The notes under the pieces are model-generated. The model made no database searches. It saw only the letters and a list, made by a program, of their open reading frames with translations, and was not told where the DNA came from. From the NCBI RefSeq assembly GCF_000284515.1, contig NC_017668.1:3038001-3102000 (forward strand): a DNA stretch of 64,000 nucleotides. The letters are read 5' to 3'. The position numbers and the translations under genes are program-made. Within the stretch, counting starts at the first letter, position 1. Every line of letters starts with the position of its first letter. This DNA is from Halobacillus halophilus DSM 2266. GTDB lineage: Bacteria; Bacillota; Bacilli; Bacillales; Halobacillaceae. This document shows positions 8,728 to 18,099 of this stretch, piece after piece.

Positions 8728-9774
8728 TTACCTGCGTGTACGGTAATCACGAATCATATTGAGGATTGGTTTATAATCTTTCCCAATTAACCCGGTCATC
8801 TCGACGATTAATTCAATCATCAGAATAAGGGCTGCCATTACAAACATAGCTCCAAACATTGTTGCCTGAGAAAAGATAACAGCTGCCAGACTAAATAGGG
8901 CACTAACAGCATAAATCATGAGGACCGTTTCTGGATGACTGTAGCCCAAATTAATCAAACAGTGATGAAGGTGCGATTTATCAGGGGCCGACAATGGCTT
9001 TCGTTGAATCACTCTGCGGACAATCGCAAACAGCGTGTCAGAAATGGGTACACCGAGAATAATTACCGGAATAATGAAAGAGAATAGAGTTACGTTTTTA
9101 AAGCCTAAAAGTGAAAGCACACTGATCATAAAACCGAGGAACAACGCCCCTGTATCCCCCATAAAAATTTTGGCTGGATAGAAATTGTAGAAAAGAAAAC
9201 CAATTGTACTTCCTAACATCATAAATCCTGCAAATACGACAAACACATTTCCCATGGTTATGGCCATACCTGAGATCGTCAGTAAAGCAATTGCTGATAC
9301 CCCTGCGGCCAGGCCATCGAGCCCGTCGATTAAGTTAATCGCATTGGTTATTCCTACAATCCATAATATGGTGATCGGTATGCTTAAATATCCAAATTCC
9401 ATTTCACCACCGAACGGGAGGTTAATGTACTCGACTTGTACACCTCCCATAACCACAACAATAGCAGCTACAATTTGTCCCCCAAGCTTCACTTTTGCAG
9501 AAAGCTCCTTTAGATCATCCAGGACACCTGTGGCAATGATGATACTGGCACCAATAAACACCGGCCAAGTATAACGACTTTCAGGGAAAAAGAACAATAG
9601 TCCTCCTGCAAAGCTTAAATAAATAGCCAGTCCACCCAGTCTGGGCATAACCACTTTATGGACTTTTCTATGGTTCGGCTGATCAGTCGCTCCAATAGCA
9701 ACAGCAATTTTTTTAACAACAGGTGTTATTAGTAACGAAGCAATAAAACAGAACAACAAGGCCTTATACTCCAT
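8728..9774 (-). CDS. tagO: Undecaprenyl-phosphate N-acetylglucosaminyl 1-phosphate transferase (TagO/WecA family)
   Basis: 348 residues with about 11 membrane segments. It transfers GlcNAc-1-phosphate onto undecaprenyl phosphate, the first step of wall teichoic acid and related polymers. Family motifs are GVLDDLKEL (cytoplasmic Asp-Asp, about residue 83), NLIDGLDGLAAG (about 145), MGDTGALFLGF (about 205) and SHLHHCLINLG (about 270). The start ATG at 9774 follows GAGGAGGGTCTTT; the frame is open 12 codons further up without a ribosome site. The neighbouring LCP gene would act at the end of the same pathway. Confidence 0.94.
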   Translation of the reverse strand: MEYKALLFCFIASLLITPVVKKIAVAIGATDQPNHRKVHKVVMPRLGGLAIYLSFAGGLLFFFPESRYTWPVFIGASIIIATGVLDDLKELSAKVKLGGQIVAAIVVVMGGVQVEYINLPFGGEMEFGYLSIPITILWIVGITNAINLIDGLDGLAAGVSAIALLTISGMAITMGNVFVVFAGFMMLGSTIGFLFYNFYPAKIFMGDTGALFLGFMISVLSLLGFKNVTLFSFIIPVIILGVPISDTLFAIVRRVIQRKPLSAPDKSHLHHCLINLGYSHPETVLMIYAVSALFSLAAVIFSQATMFGAMFVMAALILMIELIVEMTGLIGKDYKPILNMIRDYRTRR

Positions 9775-10314
9775 AAAGACCCTCCTCAGGTTTAGTATGT
9801 CCTCTCCCAAACATCATAAGCTGAAATAATTTTTCCATATTTTTTAGAATAAATGAGTGACTGTTATCTCATAATAATTCTAGATGATTATAGCACAAGA
9901 ACCGCCGATCAGATATACATATTTCTTTAAATATTTGTTAGCCTATTCCTAACATTTTCAAACACGAAAAAGCCTTTTCTGACAAAAGAATTTAATCTTG
10001 AAATTCCCTGCATACCGGTCTTCATACCTTTTGATACAGTAAAGTCCCCTTGTATCTTCATTTGTAAAATATTCGTAAATTCTTCTTACTCCAATAAGTA
10101 ACCAGGACCCCAATAGTGTTTCGAATAGAAATATATGCAACCGGGTGTCTTATACAAAAATAATTCATCTTTCCTACTTCTCTATATAAAATAGGGTTTA
10201 AGCCTCTCCTCGAAAGTAAATACACGGTTAGGTACAGCTTTACCTTGCAGTGTTCTTCAAGAATTCATAAAATAGGTAACGCATGTCAATTTTACTAGGA
10301 GGATTTCTTACATC
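9775..10314. other. 540-bp gene-free gap between tagO and the APC permease
   Basis: AT-rich divergent intergenic region. Apart from one SigA-like promoter near its right end, I see no convincing gene, repeat or structured RNA. A 60-codon open frame on the minus strand (9958-10140) has no ribosome site and no recognisable composition. Confidence 0.5.
10245..10273 (+). promoter_or_regulatory. SigA-type promoter of the APC permease
   Basis: TTGCAG (10245-10250), 17 bp, TAAAAT (10268-10273). It lies 41 bp before the start codon, with AGGAGG (10297-10302) between them. Confidence 0.5.
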
Positions 10315-11775
10315 ATGGCCACACATGAAAGAAAAAAATTAGAAAGATCCTTAAAACCTCATTGGGTTTGGGCGATTGCATTTGGCTCCGCTATAGGATG
10401 GGGAGCTTTTGTACTGCCGACAGACTGGATCGGGCAGGCAGGTCCTATAGGAGTTGTGCTCGGAATTTTGCTCGGCGCTGTTCTTATGATGATTATCGGA
10501 GTAAGTTATGGTTTCTTAATAGAAAAATTTCCTGTGACAGGCGGAGAGTTTGCATATGCTTACATTGGATTTGGGAGAACATTTGCCTTCTTAGCAGGGT
10601 GGTTCTTAACCCTTGGATACTTATGTATTGTTGCTCTGAATGCTTCGGCGCTCGCTCTGCTTGCTAAATTTCTGTTTCCAGATTTCGTACGAACAGGCAA
10701 CTTGTATGTTGTCGCTGGTTACGAAGTGTCCATCATTCAAATCGCGATTGCGAGTATCGCCCTTATTTTATTTGCTATTTTAAATATCAGAGGTGCCAGT
10801 TTTTCTGGAAGAACACAATTTGCCTTTAGTATGGTTTTAGTTCTAGGAATTACATTGTTAGGTCTTGGAGCTATATTTACAGAAGGCCCATCCATCAGCA
10901 ACATTACACCTGCCTTCAAGCCGGATCAGACAGCGATTGCTTCGATTCTGACGATTTTAGCGCTTGCACCGTTTGCTTATGTTGGTTTCGATAATATACC
11001 TCAGGCAGCCGAAGAATTTGACTTTAAACCCAAAAAAGCATTTGGTTTAATTATTTGGTCTCTACTCGCTGCTGGGCTGGCCTACAGCGCTATGATCCTG
11101 ATCACCGCAAGTACTATGCCCTGGCAGGATTTACTTGCTCAGATCAATGCAGAACAATCGGTATGGGGAACAGGTGACGCTATTGAAAGTTATCTTGGAC
11201 GAGCTGGAGTATTCATTATCGCCATTGCTGTTTCCATGGGGATATTCACAGGATTAAACGGCTTTTATATTTCATCAAGCCGTCTCACTTTCGCCATGGG
11301 CCGCGCCCGCATATTACCAAATGCGTTCCGTAAACTTCACTCCAAGTATCACACACCTTATGTAGGTATTTTATTCACAATGGCCATTTGCCTGATTGCT
11401 CCTTGGTTTGGACGCCAGGCTTTATTATGGGTAGTGGACATGTCTTCTACAGGAGTAGCCATTGCTTACTTTTTCTGTACAGCAACCGCTTATAAATTTT
11501 ATCGGTGGTCCTCGAACCATCCTGCCAAAAACAATACGGACGTAGTGTCCCCCGGCAGGAAGTTCCTTTCCTTGATTGGAATGCTCAGCTCCATTGGATT
11601 CCTTGCGTTACTACTTCTACCATGGTCTCCTGCATCACTAGGAAGAGAATCTTATATTGTCCTGTGTATATGGATCGTAATCGGAATTGTTTTCTATATC
11701 TTTAACTACAAACGATATAATCAAATTACAGAAAAAGAAATGAATTATCTGATTCTCGAAAAAGAAGAAATTTAA
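10315..11775 (+). CDS. APC superfamily amino acid permease
   Basis: 486 residues with about 12 hydrophobic helices. The first helix carries the APC signature GSAIGWGAF (about residue 22-30), the helix-breaking glycine stretch that binds the substrate backbone. FAYVGFDNIPQAAEEF in the middle (about 220-236) is the consensus loop of helix 6. The protein therefore imports or exchanges amino acids or a related amine by cation symport; the substrate cannot be read from the sequence. It is a single gene ended by a shared terminator. Confidence 0.88.
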   Translation: MATHERKKLERSLKPHWVWAIAFGSAIGWGAFVLPTDWIGQAGPIGVVLGILLGAVLMMIIGVSYGFLIEKFPVTGGEFAYAYIGFGRTFAFLAGWFLTLGYLCIVALNASALALLAKFLFPDFVRTGNLYVVAGYEVSIIQIAIASIALILFAILNIRGASFSGRTQFAFSMVLVLGITLLGLGAIFTEGPSISNITPAFKPDQTAIASILTILALAPFAYVGFDNIPQAAEEFDFKPKKAFGLIIWSLLAAGLAYSAMILITASTMPWQDLLAQINAEQSVWGTGDAIESYLGRAGVFIIAIAVSMGIFTGLNGFYISSSRLTFAMGRARILPNAFRKLHSKYHTPYVGILFTMAICLIAPWFGRQALLWVVDMSSTGVAIAYFFCTATAYKFYRWSSNHPAKNNTDVVSPGRKFLSLIGMLSSIGFLALLLLPWSPASLGRESYIVLCIWIVIGIVFYIFNYKRYNQITEKEMNYLILEKEEI

Positions 11776-11813
11776 AAAGAAATCCCTGGGAGAACCCGGG
11801 GATTTCTTTTTTT
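11774..11813. terminator. Bidirectional terminator between permease and nuclease genes
   Basis: AAAAGAAATCCCTGGG pairs with CCCGGGGATTTCTTTT (one mismatch) with T-runs on both strands. It serves two convergent genes. Confidence 0.88.
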
Positions 11814-14800
11814 AGTTAAAATAGCTGCTGAAGTATTTATTCCAAACACTATAGATCCAGCTTTTAACCCACGTGTACTTATCTTCTTTTTCCTGTTCTT
11901 TGTCTTTATTACCTTCATCATCTTTGTCTTTATGATCTTTATCGCCGCTGTCTTTGTCATTATCTTTTTTGTTTTCATTTCCTTTACCTTTATCTTTGTC
12001 TTTGTCTTTACCTTGATCCTTGTCTTTATCTTTATTGCCATTATTCTTAATCATGATCTGAGCTAGTACCGGATCATGGTCACTCGCACGGCCATCAGCT
12101 TCTGAGAAGTCAGAGTTAATATTTACCGTCTGAATTTTCGTCTGCTTAGCAAGATTGTTGCTCACAAGAATGTGGTCGAGCACTTGAGAATTTCCTTGAT
12201 AAATATAGGTGTACTGCTCTTCTGTCGGAAGAGATTCGATCATGTTGGTTAAGATGTCACCTTCCAGTGTATTAATCGGAGCGGAAAACTGAAAATCATT
12301 TAAATCCCCAAGAACGACGACATTCGAATCATCCATCTCACTTTCAACTTTTTGAACAAAGTTGTTGATTACAGTGGCTTGCTGGATTCGCTGCTCTTCA
12401 CTGCCCAGCTCGACTGGCTGATCAGCGCCGAACAATCCATCATCTCCACCTTTGGAATTGAAATGATTGGCTACCACGACCACTTTTTCTCCATTAAATT
12501 CGAATTCAGCCGCTAATGGTTTGCGAGAATCGTAAAAGGCATCATTCGTTGGATCAACACGTCCTGGGTTCAAGGTCAGACCATCTTCGTTCACATCAAC
12601 GTCGGTTACCGCATCCCCATCTGGCTTGTCGGTCAGTGTTACGCGATCCGGGTTGTAAATGAATCCAACGCGTATGTTTCCTCCCGGCTGACCGCCGTCC
12701 GTTTTATCCTGGGGAGCAATGTCAGTGAACTCATATTTCGGTCCACCCGCTTCTGCGATTGCATCAATTAATTTCTGGTAACTTTCATTCGCCTCTACCG
12801 TCCCATCATCAGTCGGGCCGTTATTGTCTTGAACTTCAATTAAACCTACCACATCAGGAGTATTTAGATTTTGAATAATAGATTCCGCAATCTTTTCAAC
12901 TTTTTCAGGAGAAGTGTCTGCAGAGAAGTTCTCGACGTTGTAGCTCGCTACAGTCATTTTTTTCTTAAGAGCTTTCAACTCTGCAGATTCCCGTTCAGTG
13001 CCCCCGTCTTTAATTTCCGGGAATTCTCCAGTTGGGCGGATCTTGTAGTTGCTATAGTCGTAATTAACTACTCCGGTGATAGACTCACCAAAATAATCAC
13101 CTGTTTTCGCGTTAATATCTATTCCGTCAACATCGATGAGTACGCGTTCCGGATTGTAGTCCTCTGGAGAAATAAGCAATCCCTCTGCACGGGTAAACAA
13201 TTGATCTTCGCTCGCTTCTACATAGACTGGAAGCTCATCGTATTTAACCGGGCCGGATACTTTAGCTTCTGGAAGTTCAATCAGCATTCCTTCCAGGCTC
13301 TCATAGAAATCAATACCGTCTTCCGCCGGATCAAAGGACTCGAGACCATCATCTTCAATATTTTCTGTCGGCTGTTCACGGTCTTCACCAATCACTACAG
13401 GATCTGGAATATCTGCTCCAGTAGAGGTCACATCAACAGTGGAAGCACTAATCTGAGTAGTCAGCAGATCGTTTGCATCTGAATATCCATCTTCACGCCA
13501 CTCCGTAACTTCTCCGGTCGCCGTTATGACATCACCAACAGCAACATTAGAAGAACGCTTGTAGACGTAAATCCCCTCAGACGTAGCTATGTCTTCATCC
13601 GGATTAAGACTTTGCATGTAAAATCCATTGCTGCCATCCAGCTTCGTGACTACACCTTCGACATTTTTTACGACTTCGCCTTCATAAGGAGAAGTGTGCG
13701 AAGCCCCCTGTATATCATGGATTTCAAGGGAGTCAGCAGCTTTTAGAGCCGTATAAGAAAACGTAGAAACCTTGCTCACTTCTCCATTTTCACGGACAGC
13801 TGCAGCTTTGATCGTAGTATCCTCCGTAATCGTGATTGGTTCTGTGTATTCTTTACTTTCAGCTGTAGGCTCACTTCCATCCGTGGTATAATGAATCGTC
13901 ACACCTGGCTCAGCGGCGCTGAGAGTAATTTCTGTCCCTGTAATTACAGAACCGGATTCTTTATTTGCTGTGACAGCGAAGGCTTCTTGCACGATATCAG
14001 ATTTTGAACGAGGAACCAGCTTATAATTATTGTAACTATAATTCACGACACCCTTAACCTGCTCGTAGGTTTCACCAACCTTAAGAAGACTCTCATCGGC
14101 CGGGGTGATTAGGAATGTTCCTTCAGCTCCTTGCGCTGTAAAATCTCCATATTCATTTACATCGGTGATTTCTACATTATTCACTTCTACGAATTCGCCT
14201 TCAATGGCTTCTCCTTGATCACCAGAAAATTGGGGTGCCGTAACTTTCTCAGGTTCAGGAACACCCGCATCCTCTTCTGTAACTTCAACAGCGGCTGAAG
14301 AGGTTTGTATTTGCTCCATTCCATAATAATCACCTAGTTCTCCTGAAGCTGTGACCTGATCCCCAACTTGTGCGGTAATTCCGGGAGCTCGAACAATGAT
14401 GCCTGCTGATTCGTCTTGTATGTATAAGTTCGTTTGTCCGCCAGATTCAAACGCTGCCGTAGCAATTCCCTGTACACTTACAGTGGAACCTTTTTCACTT
14501 TGACGAGCCTCAGCAATAGATACAGTCTCTACGGGAGTTTCCGGAGTGTCATTCACTTCGTAAGAACCCAGATAATCAAATGTATCTTTGGCATAGCTGT
14601 CCCACTCGGTTGATACATCGTAACTGTCCGTTGGATTTGTATCACCAGAAGTTATGGACGCTTTTCTAACCAGTGTGACGTCTTTAGCAAAATCGCTACC
14701 ATTACCAACTTGCCCAAATGAATCGATAGTTTCTCCGTCTTTTTTCAATACGAGCGGATCGTTTCCGTTGAAGCTCACAATGCCATCAATTAAGTCGGCT

Positions 14801-15117
14801 TTGTCTATAATATCCTGGGCCGCCTGACTGTCCGCAATGACGAATGTTTCACCGCTTGCTAATGTTCCTTCAAGTTCCTGAGTCTGAGAAACTTCAGCGG
14901 CTCCATTGGAATAGAGTTCAAGCGTATAACCCGTTAAATCAATAGCACTTCCTGTACCATTATAAAGTTCAAGCGCTTTATTATAACTTGATCCTTCCAC
15001 ATATTCAGAAATAAACAAGTCTGCAGGTGCTTTCGCTGCCTTAACATCAGACATCGGAATCGCTGTAGAACTTAACGTCATTACTGTTACTAAACATCCA
15101 GCAACTACTTTTTTCAC
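11812..15117 (-). CDS. Large secreted modular nuclease of the endonuclease/exonuclease/phosphatase family
   Basis: 1101 residues with a signal peptide (about 1-28). Modules in order: lamin-tail domain (about 30-160, ADLFISEYVEGSSYNKALEL), OB-fold nucleic-acid-binding units like those of YhcR (about 195-385 and 465-680), a chitobiase-C-like module (about 390-455, GVTIHYTTDGSEPT), and the catalytic domain (about 715-1040). Catalytic motifs are visible: SYNVENF, GLIEVQDN, VVVANHFNSK, LGDLNDF and the final SDHDPV. The tail is a Lys-Asp-rich low-complexity stretch and then an aromatic 20-residue end with no LPXTG. It probably degrades extracellular DNA for phosphate or nucleosides. Most like ExeM/NucH-type enzymes. 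Confidence 0.88.
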   Translation of the reverse strand: MKKVVAGCLVTVMTLSSTAIPMSDVKAAKAPADLFISEYVEGSSYNKALELYNGTGSAIDLTGYTLELYSNGAAEVSQTQELEGTLASGETFVIADSQAAQDIIDKADLIDGIVSFNGNDPLVLKKDGETIDSFGQVGNGSDFAKDVTLVRKASITSGDTNPTDSYDVSTEWDSYAKDTFDYLGSYEVNDTPETPVETVSIAEARQSEKGSTVSVQGIATAAFESGGQTNLYIQDESAGIIVRAPGITAQVGDQVTASGELGDYYGMEQIQTSSAAVEVTEEDAGVPEPEKVTAPQFSGDQGEAIEGEFVEVNNVEITDVNEYGDFTAQGAEGTFLITPADESLLKVGETYEQVKGVVNYSYNNYKLVPRSKSDIVQEAFAVTANKESGSVITGTEITLSAAEPGVTIHYTTDGSEPTAESKEYTEPITITEDTTIKAAAVRENGEVSKVSTFSYTALKAADSLEIHDIQGASHTSPYEGEVVKNVEGVVTKLDGSNGFYMQSLNPDEDIATSEGIYVYKRSSNVAVGDVITATGEVTEWREDGYSDANDLLTTQISASTVDVTSTGADIPDPVVIGEDREQPTENIEDDGLESFDPAEDGIDFYESLEGMLIELPEAKVSGPVKYDELPVYVEASEDQLFTRAEGLLISPEDYNPERVLIDVDGIDINAKTGDYFGESITGVVNYDYSNYKIRPTGEFPEIKDGGTERESAELKALKKKMTVASYNVENFSADTSPEKVEKIAESIIQNLNTPDVVGLIEVQDNNGPTDDGTVEANESYQKLIDAIAEAGGPKYEFTDIAPQDKTDGGQPGGNIRVGFIYNPDRVTLTDKPDGDAVTDVDVNEDGLTLNPGRVDPTNDAFYDSRKPLAAEFEFNGEKVVVVANHFNSKGGDDGLFGADQPVELGSEEQRIQQATVINNFVQKVESEMDDSNVVVLGDLNDFQFSAPINTLEGDILTNMIESLPTEEQYTYIYQGNSQVLDHILVSNNLAKQTKIQTVNINSDFSEADGRASDHDPVLAQIMIKNNGNKDKDKDQGKDKDKDKGKGNENKKDNDKDSGDKDHKDKDDEGNKDKEQEKEDKYTWVKSWIYSVWNKYFSSYFN

Positions 15118-15358
15118 TGATAACGCCTCCCTGGTAATTTATGCCGTGTTGGCCATTACTCTTCCAGTATAAAATATCCAGCCTCCAAAATATGTTGTAA
15201 TTTTGTAAAATTAGATAATTAATTCCAATGTATTAGGATAAAATAACTAATTATGACAAATAATTTACATATTGTCGGACGATAGAAGTGTGCCTTTGTG
15301 GTGTTTTCATATATGATAAAATATAAATTTGAGAGGTTAGAAGAATGAGGTGTGATCG

Positions 15359-16396
15359 ATGAATTCCAGAAAAGTTCGTATTCGCAAGAGAAAAAGAAAG
15401 AAGAAAATCAGGCGCATAAGTGTATTCCTTTTGATGCTGGCCGTTCTTGCCGGGGGCACGTTTTATTACGTGTCGCAGGTCTATACAGCATCTTTCCAGG
15501 CTTTAGATAGAGGAGAAAAATCTGATCTTCGAGAGGAAGCTGTAAACATTGGAGATGATCCAATTTCTATACTCTTAATGGGGGTAGAGGATTATTCAAC
15601 AGACGGTTCAGCAGGCCGGGCGGACACACAAATTGTGATGACGCTGGACCCGAAAACAAATCAGATTACCATGACCAGTCTTCCAAGAGATACAGAAATT
15701 ACGCTCCCGGAAGAAAAAGTCGGTGAGAAGTATTCAGGAGAGCATAAATTAAATGCCACCTATTCTATCGGAGAAATTTCAGGTTATGGATCTGAAAAAC
15801 TTGCTGTAGAAACCGTGGAAAACTATCTCGACATTCCTATAGATAAATTTGCTACAGTTAACTTTGAAGGATTCATTAAAGTCGTGAATTTACTAAACGG
15901 AGTAACCGTAGATGTAAAAGAGGGCTTTTGGGAACGAAGCAGCCAGAATTACAATAAAAAGATTGAGTTTGAAGAAGGCCCGACAGCGATGAACGGCGAA
16001 GAGGCTTTAGCTTTTGTTAGAATGAGGAAAAGAGAAGCAGCCCTTACTTACCCAAGAGAAGAACGCCAACGCCAATTTATCCAAGCTGCCATCGACGAAG
16101 CGATCTCTGCGGGCACCATTTTTAAAGCTGGTGAAATTGCGGATGTTATCGGAAAGAACATTACTACGAATCTATCGCCCAGAGAGATTTATGCATTACA
16201 GAAAGCCTTTTCTTCCGAAAGTTCGGACGTAAAATCATTTACGATCGAAGGTGAAAACAAACGCCTCGAAAATGGACTCTACTATTTTGTTCCGAATGAA
16301 GAAAGCTTACAGGATGTAGAAACCAAGTTGAAGCAGGAACTTGATCTGCCTGGTGCTTCAAGTTCAGTATCTCAAGAGGAATCATCATCTGACTGA
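15359..16396 (+). CDS. LCP (LytR-CpsA-Psr) family protein, second copy
   Basis: 345 residues. A very basic N terminus (RKVRIRKRKRKKKIRR) precedes one membrane helix (about 22-40), and then the LCP domain from DDPISILLMGVEDY to REERQRQFIQAAI. The pyrophosphate-binding arginines in SLPRDTE and the QR pair are present. Like the copy at 7562 it would attach undecaprenyl-linked polymers to the wall. It stands alone, away from polymer synthesis genes, and ends in a Ser/Glu-rich tail. AGGTG lies before the ATG. Confidence 0.9.
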   Translation: MNSRKVRIRKRKRKKKIRRISVFLLMLAVLAGGTFYYVSQVYTASFQALDRGEKSDLREEAVNIGDDPISILLMGVEDYSTDGSAGRADTQIVMTLDPKTNQITMTSLPRDTEITLPEEKVGEKYSGEHKLNATYSIGEISGYGSEKLAVETVENYLDIPIDKFATVNFEGFIKVVNLLNGVTVDVKEGFWERSSQNYNKKIEFEEGPTAMNGEEALAFVRMRKREAALTYPREERQRQFIQAAIDEAISAGTIFKAGEIADVIGKNITTNLSPREIYALQKAFSSESSDVKSFTIEGENKRLENGLYYFVPNEESLQDVETKLKQELDLPGASSSVSQEESSSD

Positions 16397-16415
16397 GTGT
16401 GATAGGGAAATTAAC

Positions 16416-16440
16416 GCCCCGTTCGGCCATCGAACGGGGC
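16416..16440 (+). terminator. GC-rich terminator after the second LCP gene
   Basis: GCCCCGTTCG pairs exactly with CGAACGGGGC around a 5-base loop. The T-tract after it is weak (TTCATGGTTT). Confidence 0.7.
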
Positions 16441-16467
16441 TTCATGGTTTATTATACTATTCCTATT

Positions 16468-16498
16468 AAAAAAGGATCTCCTCACTGGAGATCCTTTT
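16468..16498 (-). terminator. Terminator after the 87-residue protein gene
   Basis: AAAAGGATCTCC pairs with GGAGATCCTTTT around TCACT. The minus strand ends in a T-run, and the structure could work in both directions. Confidence 0.8.
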
Positions 16499-16514
16499 CC
16501 TAAACATAAACGTA

Positions 16515-16778
16515 CTAAGAGCCCGTGGGCTTAAAAACAAGCACGCCGTAGACTCTTTCGAAGGTGTATGGACCATCATACTCGATCAGGGGCACAACAT
16601 CTTCATTTTGAATGCTGATTTTACTAATCGTAGGTTTCGACACCATAATGCGTTGAAATGTATCTTCCGTTAACTGTCGGGAAGGCTCGACAACAATCGT
16701 TCGATCAATCCGTACACAATAACGGCCTAAAATGTGTAATTCTTCTCTGTCTAAATATAGTTTTGATAATTGTGCCAA
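16515..16778 (-). CDS. Small hypothetical protein
   Basis: 87 residues starting with TTG (MAQLSKLYLDREE), preceded by GAGAGGATGAAGTGGA as ribosome site. No membrane segment, no cysteine, a mixed charged/hydrophobic composition typical of a small folded cytoplasmic protein. The arrangement of beta-prone segments (HILGRYCVRIDRTIVV, YTFERVYGVLVF) suggests a small beta sheet. I do not recognise the family. It has its own terminator, so it is probably a real single gene. Confidence 0.65.
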   Translation of the reverse strand: MAQLSKLYLDREELHILGRYCVRIDRTIVVEPSRQLTEDTFQRIMVSKPTISKISIQNEDVVPLIEYDGPYTFERVYGVLVFKPTGS

Positions 16779-16921
16779 TCCACTTCATCCTCTCTGTGTT
16801 CTATAAGAAGTGTTTAGCACATCACCCTATCCCTGTATCCATAATATAATAAAATTTCTATAATTTGAAAAGTCTTTATAGGTAAAATAAGACACGAGAA
16901 CTACAAAATTCGACTTTTTTC

Positions 16922-17425
16922 TCAGAAGGATTCCTTTACTTCAGCCAAGAGGTTCGCACGCCACTGTTTCTTCTTCTGTCTATATTCTTCCTTTAAGTCC
17001 GTCGCTTTTTCTGCACCAATGTGTTCTTTGAAACTTTCATGAATGGTTTGAAAACCCTCATCTGTACTCGCTTCCAGACGATCGGCTGCTGAATTATATT
17101 TGCTGAAAAAATAACTGAAGGAAATGTCTTCACCATTCTGCTTTTTAGTCACATACTCTTTTTGAGCTTCTGTAACGATTTCATCCATTCTTCGTTCAGC
17201 TTCATTAATGAGCTGTTCATATGATGTTTCATAGGATGCAATTTGTTCAGCAGGATTCATTTTTCCTTCAGCGCTATTATCGGGCAGGATAATTTCGTAT
17301 GCTTCATCCGCTAACTGATCAACTTCCTCATCAACTGTATCATGAGACTGAATGAAGAACACATATGTAAAATATCCGCCTATCGCTATTACCACTACCA
17401 TGAAAAGCAAAAGAATTTTTTTCAT
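16922..17425 (-). CDS. Membrane-anchored hypothetical protein
   Basis: 167 residues: one N-terminal membrane helix (about 4-26, LLLFMVVVIAIGGYFTYVFF), then a strongly acidic, helical extracellular part with Glu/Lys-rich segments that look like a coiled coil (about 75-165). There is no lipobox cysteine. The domain is likely exposed on the outer face. I do not recognise the family. Confidence 0.7.
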   Translation of the reverse strand: MKKILLLFMVVVIAIGGYFTYVFFIQSHDTVDEEVDQLADEAYEIILPDNSAEGKMNPAEQIASYETSYEQLINEAERRMDEIVTEAQKEYVTKKQNGEDISFSYFFSKYNSAADRLEASTDEGFQTIHESFKEHIGAEKATDLKEEYRQKKKQWRANLLAEVKESF

Positions 17426-17477
17426 ATTGAATCCATTTCCTCCACTCTATTTTCTCTTACAGAGTATAGCACAGAAA

Positions 17478-17511
17478 AGCCCTCTTCTGCGTTTTCAGGC
17501 AGAAGAGGGCT
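17478..17511 (-). terminator. Terminator after the DUF2187 gene
   Basis: AGCCCTCTTCTGC pairs exactly with GCAGAAGAGGGCT. The minus-strand continuation is CTTTTCTG. It lies 11 bp past the stop codon at 17522. Confidence 0.85.
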
Positions 17512-17521
17512 GATTATATTT

Positions 17522-17731
17522 TTATTCTTCTATAATACGATAGTTAGTATGAGCTACAACCGTTCTATCATATTCAAAATCAATTTCATCTAAATTGTCC
17601 ATAATTGTTAGATCCACAATTACAGAACGCTGGCATTGACTAGGAATCACTTTTCCCGTAAAAGTAATATCGTTTCTTTCAAAACTGACTACTTGTCCGG
17701 GAGTCGCGATTTTATCATCAGGTTGTATCAT
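17522..17731 (-). CDS. DUF2187 (YkvS-like) small protein
   Basis: 69 residues. The sequence follows the DUF2187 pattern: a start of the IGD..F type (here PGQVVSFERNDITFTGKV), a central VIVDLT strand and a C-terminal YDRTVVAHTNYRII. Members are small SH3-like beta proteins of unknown role common in Bacillaceae. The start codon follows a GGTAGAGATT stretch. Assigned from motif memory only. Confidence 0.75.
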   Translation of the reverse strand: MIQPDDKIATPGQVVSFERNDITFTGKVIPSQCQRSVIVDLTIMDNLDEIDFEYDRTVVAHTNYRIIEE

Positions 17732-17970
17732 AATCTCTACCCTTTCTCTATCTTTTTTAAATTGAACCGATTTTACATAAAATTAACAAACAATTCAAAT
17801 AAAATCTTTTACAGAATATGTTACTTTATTCGACAAATAATTACAAGCCAAACGCTGTTGCTTTTGTGAAATATCTATTACAAATTATGAAGTGCTGCTA
17901 ACAATTAAGAAAGCAATGGTAAGACCGGAAGAATTAAGCGAATGTACTTTATTTAAATTTCCTTTTATAT

Positions 17971-17987
17971 CCACCTCAGGTCATCCA
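17971..17987. repeat. Palindromic repeat, half copy
   Basis: CCACCTCAGGTCATCCA matches the left arm of the palindromes at 35013 and 60112 exactly, but the right arm is missing or decayed (the next bases are GTTATTGGAATTCC). It lies about 45 bp upstream of the amylase promoter. Confidence 0.75.
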
Positions 17988-18030
17988 GTTATTGGAATTC
18001 CATACGTACTGGTGTAGTCTATTCGTACCA

Positions 18031-18059
18031 TGGACACTTGACTGTATATAGTATATTAT
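18031..18059 (+). promoter_or_regulatory. SigA-type promoter of the amylase gene
   Basis: TGGACA (18031-18036), 17 bp, TATTAT (18054-18059), each one base from consensus. Transcription would start near 18066, inside the cre site and downstream of the in-frame ATG at 18058. Confidence 0.65.
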
Positions 18060-18072
18060 GAAAACGGTTTCA
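18059..18072 (+). promoter_or_regulatory. CcpA cre site at the amylase transcription start
   Basis: TGAAAACGGTTTCA fits the catabolite-responsive element consensus TGWAANCGNTNWCA at every position and is palindromic. Sited over the predicted start of transcription, it would repress the amylase when preferred sugars are present. A MalR-type LacI protein could also use it. Confidence 0.8.
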
Positions 18073-18099
18073 ACATTATTAGGAAAGAGGGGAAAAAAT

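Noticed and set aside
9958-10140. 60-codon open frame in the tagO-permease gap
   Set aside because: No ribosome site, atypical amino acid composition and no support from neighbours.
12871-13482. 203-codon open frame on the plus strand within the nuclease gene
   Set aside because: It is antisense to the OB-fold and catalytic domains of the nuclease, has no ribosome site, and its composition (rich in Phe, Arg and Asn) looks like a shadow of the real frame.
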